DNA of 50,535 nt from positions 1 to 50,535 of the IMG/VR virus record IMGVR_UViG_3300018421_000046. One strand, 5' to 3'. A program made the position numbers and the translations under genes. The DNA is from a virus. The notes below the pieces were generated by a model that was not told the DNA's origin, did no database searches, and was given only the letters and a program-made list of their open reading frames with translations. Positions within the stretch are counted from its first letter, which is position 1. The number at the start of each line of letters is the position of its first letter. Shown piece by piece: positions 29,692-36,347 of the stretch.

Positions 29692-29764
29692 TAGCGGGGG
29701 AAGGATTCGAACCTTCGATCTTCGACGCATGAAGCCGACGAGATAACCACTTCTCCACCCCGCG
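29692..29764 (-). tRNA. tRNA-Met (CAT), initiator-like
   Basis: Complete cloverleaf: D stem GAGA/TCTC, anticodon loop TTCATGC, T arm GAAGG-TTCGAAT-CCTTC. The 5' end CGCGGGGTGGAGA matches the start of bacterial initiator tRNA, and base 1 (C) is unpaired against base 72 (T), the key initiator feature. The three stacked G-C pairs of the initiator anticodon stem are not kept (G-C, G-T, C-G). No encoded CCA. It follows the tmRNA by five bases. Confidence 0.9.
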
Positions 29765-29769
29765 TTGTA

Positions 29770-30051
29770 TGGAGATGACCGGCTCTGCCCCGGTGTCCCA
29801 TATAGTTCCCTCAAATCAACTTATACAGCATATTATACTACATTGTACTTCGGTTTACTACTGTGCTTAGTAGTTGTAGACTAAGCGGCTACTCCAGCAA
29901 ATTCCTCTACCCATGAGGCGGGGAAAGTGTCTGGAACGATGACTTCATTTAAGTTGCCATTTATGTTTATTTGCTTATCCAAGCAGGAGTTATGAGGTAA
30001 CTAACCGCTGATTGATTTGGCTTCTCTATAGGTCGAAACTAATTCATCCCC
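29770..30051 (-). ncRNA. ssrA: tmRNA (transfer-messenger RNA)
   Basis: 282 bases. The 5' end reads GGGGATGAATTAGTTTCGAC, the standard tmRNA start. Acceptor stem GGGGATG/CATCTCC contains the G3-U70 alanine identity pair, followed by A73 and no encoded CCA. The tRNA-like ends are joined by a long helix including CAAATCAA (30012-30019) with TTGATTTG (29812-29819). A tag frame (29881-29958) begins GNLNEV, ends EEFAGVAA and stops with TAG; it has 25 residues if GGC is the resume codon. The T loop GGCAGAG is non-canonical. It rescues stalled ribosomes and tags the products for proteolysis. Lies 13 bases after the glf gene. Confidence 0.93.
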
Positions 30052-30064
30052 AAGTAACCACTAT

Positions 30065-31159
30065 TTAATTGTTCGTTTTTTCTTCTTTTTCTAGTTTAGC
30101 ATATTTCATTGCTTGTCCAATAACTTGATGCATATCATAGTATTTATAGTTGCCAAGCCTACCTCCAAAAATAACTTTTGGTGCTTTTACCTTAGCCATT
30201 TTTCTATATTCATTATATAGATCGTTGTTTTTCTTATCGTTTATTGGGTAATAAGGTTCGCCAAACTTTGTAGGAAATTCTCTAGTAATGATTGTTTTGT
30301 CTGTTTTTAGTCCGGGGTAGAAATGCTTATGCTCAACAATTCTCGTATGAGGAATAAACTTTTCTGTATAATTTATTTGGGCACAACCTTGATAATATTC
30401 AGACTCATAAACTTCATTTACAAGATCTAATGAACGATATTCAAGTTTACCCAGTTCATAATCAAAAAACTCATCAATTGGTCCTGTGTAAACGACTTTA
30501 TGAGCCAATTCTTTAAGATGATGAGCATATGGCATATTTGTTAGATATGGAATATCTTTAAGAATATTAGATATCATATCTGTATATCCGTTTACTGGGA
30601 TACCCTGATAAGTATCATTAAAATAGTTATCATCAAAAGTCATACGAATAGGAAGACGTTTAATAATATCTGCTGGCAACTCTGACGGAGGTTTGCCCCA
30701 CTGCTTCTCTGTATAGCCTTTAATAAGCGTTTTATAAACTTCTGGACCTACTTGTGATATTGCCCAAGTTTCTAAATTAGATTGTTTGTTTGGTAGTTCG
30801 TTCCATTGTTCAATCCAACCTTGCAATTGTTTAATACTAGAAGCATTAGCAATTTCATTAAATGTTTTTAAATTGAAAGGTAAAGTATAAAATTTTCTTT
30901 TATAGAATGCCTTAACCCTATGAGTATAATTATTAAACTCTGCATATTTATTTACAAAATCCCAAATATCTTGATTTGATGTATGAAAAATATGAGGACC
31001 ATATTTATGAACATGAATGCCCTCATGCTTTTCTGTATATACGTTGCCGCCAATATGCTCTCGCTTATCAATTACTAAACAACTTTTTCCAGAATCGGTC
31101 ATGATGCGAGCAAACGTTGCTCCAAATAATCCTGCTCCAACCACTAGATAGTCATACAT
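30065..31159 (-). CDS. glf: UDP-galactopyranose mutase
   Basis: 364 residues, near the usual length. A flavoenzyme that converts UDP-galactopyranose to UDP-galactofuranose in the cytoplasm. The N-terminal FAD fold has YLVVGAGLFGATFARIM, followed by DKREHIGGNVYTE and the family-specific HKYGPHIFHT and NYTHRVKAFYKRKFYTLPFN. The C-terminal GGRLGNYKYYDMHQVIGQA is also typical. Its ATG follows the deaminase stop directly. With the two glycosyltransferases at 1.7-3.6 kb it could supply galactofuranose for glycosylation of virion or cell surface. Confidence 0.95.
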   Translation of the reverse strand: MYDYLVVGAGLFGATFARIMTDSGKSCLVIDKREHIGGNVYTEKHEGIHVHKYGPHIFHTSNQDIWDFVNKYAEFNNYTHRVKAFYKRKFYTLPFNLKTFNEIANASSIKQLQGWIEQWNELPNKQSNLETWAISQVGPEVYKTLIKGYTEKQWGKPPSELPADIIKRLPIRMTFDDNYFNDTYQGIPVNGYTDMISNILKDIPYLTNMPYAHHLKELAHKVVYTGPIDEFFDYELGKLEYRSLDLVNEVYESEYYQGCAQINYTEKFIPHTRIVEHKHFYPGLKTDKTIITREFPTKFGEPYYPINDKKNNDLYNEYRKMAKVKAPKVIFGGRLGNYKYYDMHQVIGQAMKYAKLEKEEKTNN

Positions 31160-31588
31160 CTAATTATTACTCCAATCTTCTGCCGTGCGAGCCTTAATCA
31201 TCTTGATATCAGGAAAACCATGCCTAAAATCAATCTCGCCATATTCATCATTACTTACAGAATAATAGACCTTACGAATACCCGCATCGTAAAGGTGGGC
31301 CATACAAGACTTACAGGGCTTGCTATTAGTGCGATTCTTACTCTTGGCAGATAGAGTTACAAGAAAACAATCTGCTCCTTCAAGGAACTTAGGGTTAGCC
31401 CTCCAAAGGGCATGAATCTCTGCATGAATAGAAATATAACTCTGCAACTTAAGATCGGACATATGCGCCCATCCGGTGCTAATCTCTCCATCTCTATGGA
31501 TAAGGGCACCGACCTGAAAGCGCTTAAGTGTAGAGCGCTCTGCCATATTCTCAGTTACAGCAAGAAACTCTTCAATCTTATTAGCCAT
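31160..31588 (-). CDS. dCMP/cytidine deaminase family protein
   Basis: 142 residues. Zinc-dependent deaminase motif H55-A-E57 (ISIHAEIHA) and P91-C92-K-S-C95 are present. Phage members usually turn dCMP into dUMP for thymidylate synthesis, which fits the dUTPase upstream. It has an AAGGAG site that lies inside the end of the preceding small gene. Substrate choice (dCMP, cytidine or other) is not certain from the sequence. Confidence 0.88.
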   Translation of the reverse strand: MANKIEEFLAVTENMAERSTLKRFQVGALIHRDGEISTGWAHMSDLKLQSYISIHAEIHALWRANPKFLEGADCFLVTLSAKSKNRTNSKPCKSCMAHLYDAGIRKVYYSVSNDEYGEIDFRHGFPDIKMIKARTAEDWSNN

Positions 31589-31591
31589 TAA

Positions 31592-31684
31592 TTACTCCTT
31601 ATCTGGAAGTTTTTCTACCCACCAGTCGCAAGCCGATGGAGCCGCATCCAGCCGTGCGCGTATCTCTGCGAGGCGGTCACTCAT
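31592..31684 (-). CDS. 30-residue hypothetical protein
   Basis: Begins MSDRLAEIRARLDAA and ends EKLPDKE, with a Cys-Asp-Trp-Trp segment. AAAGGA precedes the ATG at good spacing; the ATG overlaps the TGA of the previous gene (ATGA), and its 3' end holds the ribosome binding site of the deaminase gene. The N-terminus resembles that of the previous small gene. Confidence 0.6.
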   Translation of the reverse strand: MSDRLAEIRARLDAAPSACDWWVEKLPDKE

Positions 31685-31842
31685 ACTGTTTCCTTTAGCA
31701 GACGTTCAAGTTCATTCAACAACCATTCAATATCGCTTTGCATCTTATCTCGCAACTGCGCGTCTAGATCTGCACTCAACCCTGCTGGATAATAATTAGC
31801 CTGTGCCAATGTAGTGCGAATTTCTTTAATTCGATAACTCAT
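31681..31842 (-). CDS. 53-residue hypothetical protein
   Basis: Begins MSYRIKEIRTTLAQA, continues with LSADLDAQLRDKM and ends EWLLNELERLLKETV; mostly helical. GGAGG lies six bases before the ATG, within the tail of the methyltransferase gene. It overlaps the next small gene by four bases. The shared MSxRxxEIRxxLxxA start with that gene suggests ancient duplication or a shared partner. Confidence 0.65.
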   Translation of the reverse strand: MSYRIKEIRTTLAQANYYPAGLSADLDAQLRDKMQSDIEWLLNELERLLKETV

Positions 31843-31844
31843 TA

Positions 31845-32372
31845 TCAACCTCCAAACTGCTGAATATAAGAATACATTGCGATACCGCTAGCCACTCCAA
31901 CATTAAGAGAGCGGGTAGATCCAAACTGAGGAATATAAACAACGTCGTCAGCAAGATCCATAGCCTTGTCGGTAACTCCAATGCTTTCCTGCCCAAAAAC
32001 CATAATAGTCTTTTCGTTCCAATCATACTCACGGATATCCTGTGCATTATTGTAGTTTTCAAATACTACCACACGATAGTCAGGATGAGCATCTACCGTA
32101 TTCTGTAGAGATGCACCAAACTTAAGATGCTCATAGTGATGAGTACCGACAGCACCGCGACGGTCCCACCTTCGACGCCCAAGAATCCATACTTCTTTTC
32201 CAGTAAAAGCATTACAATTACGAATGGTAGTGGAAATATTAAAATCCTTGTCAAAGTTTTCGATTGCAACAACAAACGGAAACCTCACCTTATCTAAAGA
32301 TGCCTTAATAGCATCCTCATTCCAATACTTATAGTAATCAATAACATTACGGCTGTCAGTGGCTGTATTCAA
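31845..32372 (-). CDS. SPOUT (TrmH/SpoU) RNA 2'-O-methyltransferase
   Basis: 175 residues. The three SPOUT motifs are visible: NISTTIRNC (residues 45-53, with R51), FGQESIG (126-132, with E129) and IPQFGSTRSLNVGVASG (147-163, with S155 and N157), which form the knotted SAM site. Targets are likely ribose positions of tRNA or rRNA; tRNA is the natural guess beside eleven tRNA genes. The start is TTG with AAAGGA upstream; no nearby in-frame ATG is better. Confidence 0.9.
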   Translation of the reverse strand: MNTATDSRNVIDYYKYWNEDAIKASLDKVRFPFVVAIENFDKDFNISTTIRNCNAFTGKEVWILGRRRWDRRGAVGTHHYEHLKFGASLQNTVDAHPDYRVVVFENYNNAQDIREYDWNEKTIMVFGQESIGVTDKAMDLADDVVYIPQFGSTRSLNVGVASGIAMYSYIQQFGG

Positions 32373-32392
32373 ATTACAGTCCTTTCTCTATA

Positions 32393-32557
32393 TTATTTTA
32401 ATAATGGAGAGTTATCATATAACGGTCCATGCTCATCTTGAACTATAGCATAAGCATGAAAAATGTCTATGTTATAGATATCACATATAACTTCAATTGA
32501 AGATATCATATTATCAGGATATTTTTCTATTGCATATAATATTTGTTGATTAGTCAT
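32393..32557 (-). CDS. 54-residue hypothetical protein behind tRNA-Lys
   Basis: Begins MTNQQILYAIEKYPD and ends DNSPLLK; a short acidic helical protein. The ATG lies only two bases after the tRNA-Lys 3' end, so there is no room for a separate leader; a weak GGGG in the tRNA acceptor stem is the only ribosome binding candidate. Real if translated from the precursor or as a leaderless product of tRNA processing. Confidence 0.5.
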   Translation of the reverse strand: MTNQQILYAIEKYPDNMISSIEVICDIYNIDIFHAYAIVQDEHGPLYDNSPLLK

Positions 32558-32559
32558 AG

Positions 32560-32631
32560 TGGCCCCACTAGGATTCGAACCTAGACCTGAAGGATTAAAA
32601 GTCCCCTACGCTGCCATTACGCCATAGAGCC
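32560..32631 (-). tRNA. tRNA-Lys (TTT)
   Basis: Acceptor GGCTCTA/TGGGGCC, anticodon loop CTTTTAA with TTT, T arm CTAGG-TTCGAAT-CCTAG, discriminator A73. No encoded CCA. Confidence 0.92.
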
Positions 32632-32636
32632 ATATA

Positions 32637-32723
32637 TTAATCTTTAAGTCCCCAATATAAAAACCATAAGAATATTATAACAAGGACTACAAAGAAAAAC
32701 CAGTCATACCACTGCCAATTCAA
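32637..32723 (-). CDS. 28-residue single-span membrane peptide
   Basis: TTG start directly after the TAA of the upstream membrane gene, so it would rely on coupled translation. Begins MNWQWYDW, has about 17 hydrophobic residues and ends LYWGLKD. Tiny Trp-rich membrane peptides of this kind are common in phage tRNA and early regions. No strong ribosome binding site. Confidence 0.5.
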   Translation of the reverse strand: MNWQWYDWFFFVVLVIIFLWFLYWGLKD

Positions 32724-32948
32724 TTAGTTTTCTTTCTGTTTCCATCTTTTATAGTTTATCACATAAATCGTTATGTATCCAACGGTGAGTAAGATAAATC
32801 CGTATTGTTTAGTCATTATACCATAAAAAGTCCAAAGGATTTCTAGGCAACCTAAATAAATCCAAGCCCAAAGTCGGTATTTCCCTACATTCCACATTCC
32901 AATTAAACTGAGTACTGCAAGCACCCAAGAAAGTATATAGATATTCAT
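32724..32948 (-). CDS. Small membrane protein, three spans
   Basis: 74 residues with three hydrophobic segments (ILSWVLAVLSLIGMW, LWAWIYLGCLEILWTFYG and YGFILLTVGYITIYVI) and a basic end YKRWKQKEN. GAGGA precedes the ATG. The repeated W..Y/L.G pattern with MTKQYGF resembles small phage membrane proteins related to PnuC-like fragments. It acts in the cytoplasmic membrane; function unknown. Confidence 0.7.
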   Translation of the reverse strand: MNIYILSWVLAVLSLIGMWNVGKYRLWAWIYLGCLEILWTFYGIMTKQYGFILLTVGYITIYVINYKRWKQKEN

Positions 32949-32994
32949 AATATTATCCTCTATTACTTATGCTTAGTAATAAAAGATAAATAAA

Positions 32995-33065
32995 ATCCGG
33001 GACTAGGATTCGAACCTAGATTAGAAGGTCCAAAGCCTTCTGTCCTACCATTAGACGATCCCGGA
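32995..33065 (-). tRNA. tRNA-Gln (TTG)
   Basis: Acceptor TCCGGGA/TCCCGGA, anticodon stem GAAGG/CCTTC with loop CTTTGGA (TTG), T arm with TTCGAAT, discriminator T73. No encoded CCA. Confidence 0.92.
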
Positions 33066-33072
33066 GTAAAAC

Positions 33073-33240
33073 TTATTCAGTAACTTGTACTTCTTCTTGT
33101 TTAGTGGGTCGCAACCCAGCCTTTTTAATATTTTTATGCTCTTCTAGCATTTCTTGATGCTTTCGTTGACGTTCAACTTTATTTATTAACGCCCACATTT
33201 GATCACGTTGTCTACGCCACCGATGCTTTGCTCTTGCCAT
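33073..33240 (-). CDS. 55-residue basic protein
   Basis: ATG 33240 is chosen because a perfect AGGAGG lies just before it; the frame is open further upstream but without support. Begins MARAKHRWRRQRDQM and is strongly basic and helical, ending EEVQVTE. It could bind nucleic acid. It lies between tRNA-Glu and tRNA-Gln. No family recognised. Confidence 0.65.
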   Translation of the reverse strand: MARAKHRWRRQRDQMWALINKVERQRKHQEMLEEHKNIKKAGLRPTKQEEVQVTE

Positions 33241-33265
33241 TATTCCTCCTATTTTTAAATAGTGA

Positions 33266-33338
33266 TAGCGCATAGGGGGTTCGAACCCCTGTTGCGGGAA
33301 TGAAAGTCCCGAGTCCTAGACCACTAGACGAATGCGCC
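33266..33338 (-). tRNA. tRNA-Glu (TTC)
   Basis: Acceptor GGCGCAT/ATGCGCT with a G1-U72 wobble, anticodon stem CGGGA/TCCCG with loop CTTTCAT (TTC), T arm AGGGG-TTCGAAC-CCCCT, A73. No encoded CCA. Confidence 0.92.
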
Positions 33339-33373
33339 CTATAAGTTTGATTATATCAAAACCAAAATAGTTT

Positions 33374-33580
33374 TTATAGTTCTAAGTTTGGATCTTTTAA
33401 AGCATTTTGTAATCTTATCCATGCTTTTTCTTCTGCTTCTAGGTATGATTCAGCAGAAAAATAATTTTTATAAGTTTTACTTATATGAATGTAGTCAGAT
33501 TTAGCCCTTTGGAACTCATCAAACGGATCATCCATTGGTCTATAATCTATATCATTAGTCATTGTTTCTTCTTCAACCAT
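33374..33580 (-). CDS. 68-residue acidic hypothetical protein
   Basis: Starts MVEEETMTNDIDYRPMDD; AAAGGA eight bases before this ATG supports it over the internal ATG. The rest is helical and acidic (SAESYLEAEEKAWIRLQNAL). It lies between tRNA-Leu(TAA) and tRNA-Glu. Function unknown. Confidence 0.6.
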   Translation of the reverse strand: MVEEETMTNDIDYRPMDDPFDEFQRAKSDYIHISKTYKNYFSAESYLEAEEKAWIRLQNALKDPNLEL

Positions 33581-33640
33581 AGTCGCAATCCTTTGTTATT
33601 AGTTTCCGTAATAGAAAATAATTATGCACTATTTTTTTAG

Positions 33641-33723
33641 TAGGGGCGGTGGGAGTCGAACCCACAAACCTTACAGGTTAAGGATTTTAAGTCCTCTGCG
33701 TATGCCAATTCCGCCACGCCCCC
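33641..33723 (-). tRNA. tRNA-Leu (TAA)
   Basis: Class II tRNA of 83 bases with a long variable arm (AACCTGTAAGGTT). Acceptor GGGGGCG/CGCCCCT with a G1-U72 wobble, anticodon loop CTTAAAA (TAA), T loop TTCGACT, A73. No encoded CCA. Confidence 0.92.
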
Positions 33724-33764
33724 TTATTTCTTTTTGTCATGTATGCTCATATTAGTTCTTTTCA

Positions 33765-33836
33765 TCGGCCCACTGGGAATCGAACCCAGATTACGACTTT
33801 ATAAGAGTCGCGTCCTAACCGTTGAACGATGGGCCA
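33765..33836 (-). tRNA. tRNA-Ile (TAT)
   Basis: Acceptor TGGCCCA/TGGGCCG with a T1-G72 wobble, anticodon stem CGACT/AGTCG with loop CTTATAA (TAT), T arm CTGGG-TTCGATT-CCCAG, A73. Reads AUA codons directly without needing modified C34. No encoded CCA. Confidence 0.9.
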
Positions 33837-33837
33837 G

Positions 33838-33919
33838 TAGGGAAGGAGGGACTTGAACCCCCACGCCTTGCGGCAACGGATTTTGAGTCCGTCGTGTCTG
33901 CCAATTTCACCACTTCCCC
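33838..33919 (-). tRNA. tRNA-Leu (CAA)
   Basis: Class II tRNA of 82 bases. Anticodon stem ACGGA/TCCGT with loop CTCAAAA (CAA), variable arm GCCGCAAGGC, T loop TTCAAGT, acceptor GGGGAAG/CTTCCCT with G1-U72 wobble, A73. One base separates it from tRNA-Ile. No encoded CCA. Confidence 0.92.
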
Positions 33920-33922
33920 TCA

Positions 33923-33996
33923 TGGGCAAGGAGGGACTTGAACCCCCGACTTCCTGCGTGTAAAGCAGGCACTCTGACCAACTGAGTTACTCGCCC
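33923..33996 (-). tRNA. tRNA-Val (TAC)
   Basis: Acceptor GGGCGAG/CTTGCCC, anticodon stem CCTGC/GCAGG with loop TTTACAC (TAC), T loop TTCAAGT, A73. No encoded CCA. Confidence 0.92.
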
Positions 33997-33999
33997 AAA

Positions 34000-34072
<73 letters not shown>

Positions 34073-34079
34073 AGGATTA

Positions 34080-34259
34080 TTAACCTGTTAATCCTATACC
34101 GCTTGGTCTATCCTTTTGCATCTGATCTGCCCACTGTTGGGCTTTCTTAACGCGAGGACGCTCTGCCGAAGGCATGCGATCCTGCTCTGACTTATTTGGA
34201 TGAAGTACTTCGGGAGTCCCCTTGCGAGGATCTGTGTTCTTCTTACGCTCATTAACCAT
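34080..34259 (-). CDS. 59-residue hydrophilic hypothetical protein
   Basis: ATG 34259 follows GGAG by six bases; a TTG further upstream would lie on that site. Begins MVNERKKNTDPRKGTPE and ends RPSGIGLTG. Very hydrophilic, Lys, Arg and Pro rich, probably disordered. Lies between tRNA-Gly and tRNA-Arg. Function unknown. Confidence 0.6.
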   Translation of the reverse strand: MVNERKKNTDPRKGTPEVLHPNKSEQDRMPSAERPRVKKAQQWADQMQKDRPSGIGLTG

Positions 34260-34299
34260 ATCATACTCCAATCTGTTTTTTACATTATATCATACTGCA

Positions 34300-34370
34300 A
34301 GCGGCTAGTCGGAATCGAACCGACGAATATGGCTTGGAAGGCCAACGTTTTACCCCTAAACTATAGCCGC
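34300..34370 (-). tRNA. tRNA-Gly (TCC)
   Basis: Acceptor GCGGCTA/TAGCCGC, anticodon loop CTTCCAA (TCC) on a TGGC/GCCA stem with a T-T mismatch at its base, T arm GTCGG-TTCGATT-CCGAC, T73. No encoded CCA. Confidence 0.9.
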
Positions 34371-34373
34371 ATA

Positions 34374-34445
34374 CTCGGGAGGCAGGATTCGAACCTGCGA
34401 CATATCGGTTAACAGCCGACTGTTCTACCACTGAACTACTCCCGA
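34374..34445 (-). tRNA. tRNA-Asn (GTT)
   Basis: Acceptor TCGGGAG/CTCCCGA, anticodon stem GTCGG/CCGAT with loop CTGTTAA (GTT), T arm GCAGG-TTCGAAT-CCTGC, G73. First tRNA of the minus-strand array. No encoded CCA. Confidence 0.92.
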
Positions 34446-34447
34446 AC

Positions 34448-34469
34448 GTTGCTATTTAATTATAGCAAC
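34448..34469 (-). repeat. Perfect inverted repeat between nrdJ and tRNA-Asn
   Basis: GTTGCTAT (34448-34455) and ATAGCAAC (34462-34469) form an 8-pair stem around a six-base AT loop. It lies between the reductase stop and the first tRNA. No T-run follows on the minus strand, so an RNA processing site is more likely than a terminator. Confidence 0.5.
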
Positions 34470-34474
34470 TAACC

Positions 34475-36283
34475 TTATGCAGCAGCAACTTCTTCTAAAT
34501 CTGGAATATCGCAAACCCCACCAACACACTCAAGAGAATTAAGTTCAGCAAAGTTAGATCCTTCAATGACAATACCTTGCTCTTCAATAATCTTTTTAGC
34601 CTCTGCTACAGGAATGTGTTCTAGTGGCTCTTCTCCGCGAGAACCTTGACGATAAATAGTTGTTCCCTTGCATGAATCAAGGTATTGTAACCATAAGTCG
34701 CTAAGATTGTCAAGTGGATACTCTTTTGGAAGATTAATTGTCTTTGATACTGCATTATCAATGTGCTTTTGCACAGTCTTCTGCATTTCAAAATGTGCTT
34801 CTACAGGAATGTCATAAGCACCAACGGCAATCTCACCAAACTCCTTATATTCATCTGTAATAACAAGTTCTTGTTTTTTCTGGTCACGACCTTTTTCATC
34901 GCTAACACGATAACGACGCCAGTATACGGGAGCAAACAAAGGCTCAATGCCGCTAGTTACACCAGATACCATAGAAGTAGTTCCGGTAGGAGCAATAGTC
35001 ATAAGGGCACAGTTGCGAAGACCGTGAGCCTTGATCTTGTTACGAATACCACGCTTAAGCGTCTTAGCAAAACCACCTTGCAAATATTTGTCACGATCAA
35101 AACCGGGGAATGGTCCCTTCTCAGCAGCAAGAGTTGCAGAAGCATCATAGGCTACATTCTTGTAAAACTCAAATAGTTTATTAACGAATTCAAATCCTTC
35201 TTCTGAATCGTAACGAAGACCCAATTTTAAAAGCATAGTGTGAAGTCCCATAACGCCAGCGCCAAGGCGACGGTTCATGTGGCACTTCTCTTGAATCTCA
35301 GGAAGAGGAAAATGATTAACATCAAGTACATTATCTAAGAAACGAACAGCAAGACGAATTGAAGCATCAAACTGGTCCCAATCAAATTCTCCGTCCTTAA
35401 CAAATCTTGGAAGGACCAAAGAGCCAAGATCACAACAATCATATGCGCCTAACCAAATTTCACCACAAGGATTAGTAGAAATAAGTTCTTCATAGTAGTA
35501 TATGTTGTTCATCTTGTTTGCAAGGTGCCCATTAAGAACACCCGGCTCACCAGAATTCCACGCATTTGTTACAAGAGTCTCCCAAACTTCTTTAGCCTTA
35601 AGGATTTCACCAGTTGGGAGTCCATTGAATTCTAATACAATATCACCATCTTCTTGAACTAATCTTACAAATTCTTCTGTTGGCATATTAAGAACAACAG
35701 AAATGTTTGCATTTTCAAGTTCTTGACGATCTAGTTTAACGTGAAGAAACTCTTCAAGATCTGGGTGATTAATATTAAGGCACTGCATAAGAGCAGCACG
35801 ACGCCCACCGCCTTGACGAAGTTCATTAGCGATACCGTCTTGCATCTTCATAGCAGACACAGCACCTGTTGATACTCCACCAGTTCCCTTAATTGCGAAT
35901 CCGCGAGGACGGGGCTTTGAATAGTTTGCTCCAATGCCGCCACCTAAACCTGAAATAACAGTAGTGTCATAAAGCATCTTTCCCCAACCTTCTCGGGAAT
36001 CGTCTACTGGAATAACAAAACAGTTAAGTAACTGTCCCTTTGGACGACCAGCCCCGTACCAAATACGACCACCGGGCATAAACCTATTTGTTACCAATTC
36101 CTCATAAAATTTTTCTGAGTACTTGTTAACTTTTCCATTAGTCTCTGCGTCAGCGATATGACGCGCAACTCTTTCGCAGGCTTCTTCCCAAGTCTCTTCT
36201 TCATTTCTAGCGTATCTCTCTTTAAAAATAATCTCTCCAAGTCCAGACGGACTAAACTTTTGCTGCTTCTCGTTCTCTTCCAT
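34475..36283 (-). CDS. nrdJ: Class II (B12-dependent) ribonucleotide reductase
   Basis: 602 residues. Reduces ribonucleotides to deoxyribonucleotides using adenosylcobalamin. Visible: C88 (LLNCFVIPV), the radical-site Cys in NPCGE (C273, E275), the loop MTIAPTGTTSM and the C-terminal redox pair C586-VGGV-C591. No partner small subunit gene is present in the window, as expected for class II. ATG 36283 follows AAAGGAG; an upstream in-frame ATG at 36307 would include that site. Works with dUTPase and deaminase in DNA precursor supply, and is independent of oxygen but requires host or environmental B12. Confidence 0.92.
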   Translation of the reverse strand: MEENEKQQKFSPSGLGEIIFKERYARNEEETWEEACERVARHIADAETNGKVNKYSEKFYEELVTNRFMPGGRIWYGAGRPKGQLLNCFVIPVDDSREGWGKMLYDTTVISGLGGGIGANYSKPRPRGFAIKGTGGVSTGAVSAMKMQDGIANELRQGGGRRAALMQCLNINHPDLEEFLHVKLDRQELENANISVVLNMPTEEFVRLVQEDGDIVLEFNGLPTGEILKAKEVWETLVTNAWNSGEPGVLNGHLANKMNNIYYYEELISTNPCGEIWLGAYDCCDLGSLVLPRFVKDGEFDWDQFDASIRLAVRFLDNVLDVNHFPLPEIQEKCHMNRRLGAGVMGLHTMLLKLGLRYDSEEGFEFVNKLFEFYKNVAYDASATLAAEKGPFPGFDRDKYLQGGFAKTLKRGIRNKIKAHGLRNCALMTIAPTGTTSMVSGVTSGIEPLFAPVYWRRYRVSDEKGRDQKKQELVITDEYKEFGEIAVGAYDIPVEAHFEMQKTVQKHIDNAVSKTINLPKEYPLDNLSDLWLQYLDSCKGTTIYRQGSRGEEPLEHIPVAEAKKIIEEQGIVIEGSNFAELNSLECVGGVCDIPDLEEVAAA

Positions 36284-36347
36284 TCTACGCTCCTTTAAAT
36301 ACAACAAAGTACACTTTACATTACAGTAACTAAAAATAATTTAGATC

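Noticed and set aside
29577-29801. Upstream part of the minus-strand frame before the 30-residue peptide
   Set aside because: It crosses the tRNA-Met, part of the tmRNA and a strong terminator, so it cannot be a normal coding region.
29820-29845. TATAAT-like sequence as a promoter for tRNA-Met
   Set aside because: It lies inside the tmRNA between the tag and the T arm; its conservation can be explained by AT-rich loop sequence.
31826-32275. Two minus-strand frames of 78 and 60 residues
   Set aside because: They are shadows of the SPOUT methyltransferase in other frames; the methyltransferase has all family motifs.
34200-34412. Plus-strand 70-residue frame across tRNA-Gly and tRNA-Asn
   Set aside because: It is the antisense reading of tRNA genes; pieces such as GIEPTNMAWKANVLPLNYSR and QDSNLRH are known artefacts of translated tRNA complements.
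34763-35176. Plus-strand 137-residue frame
   Set aside because: It is antisense to the strongly supported ribonucleotide reductase gene and has no ribosome binding site.
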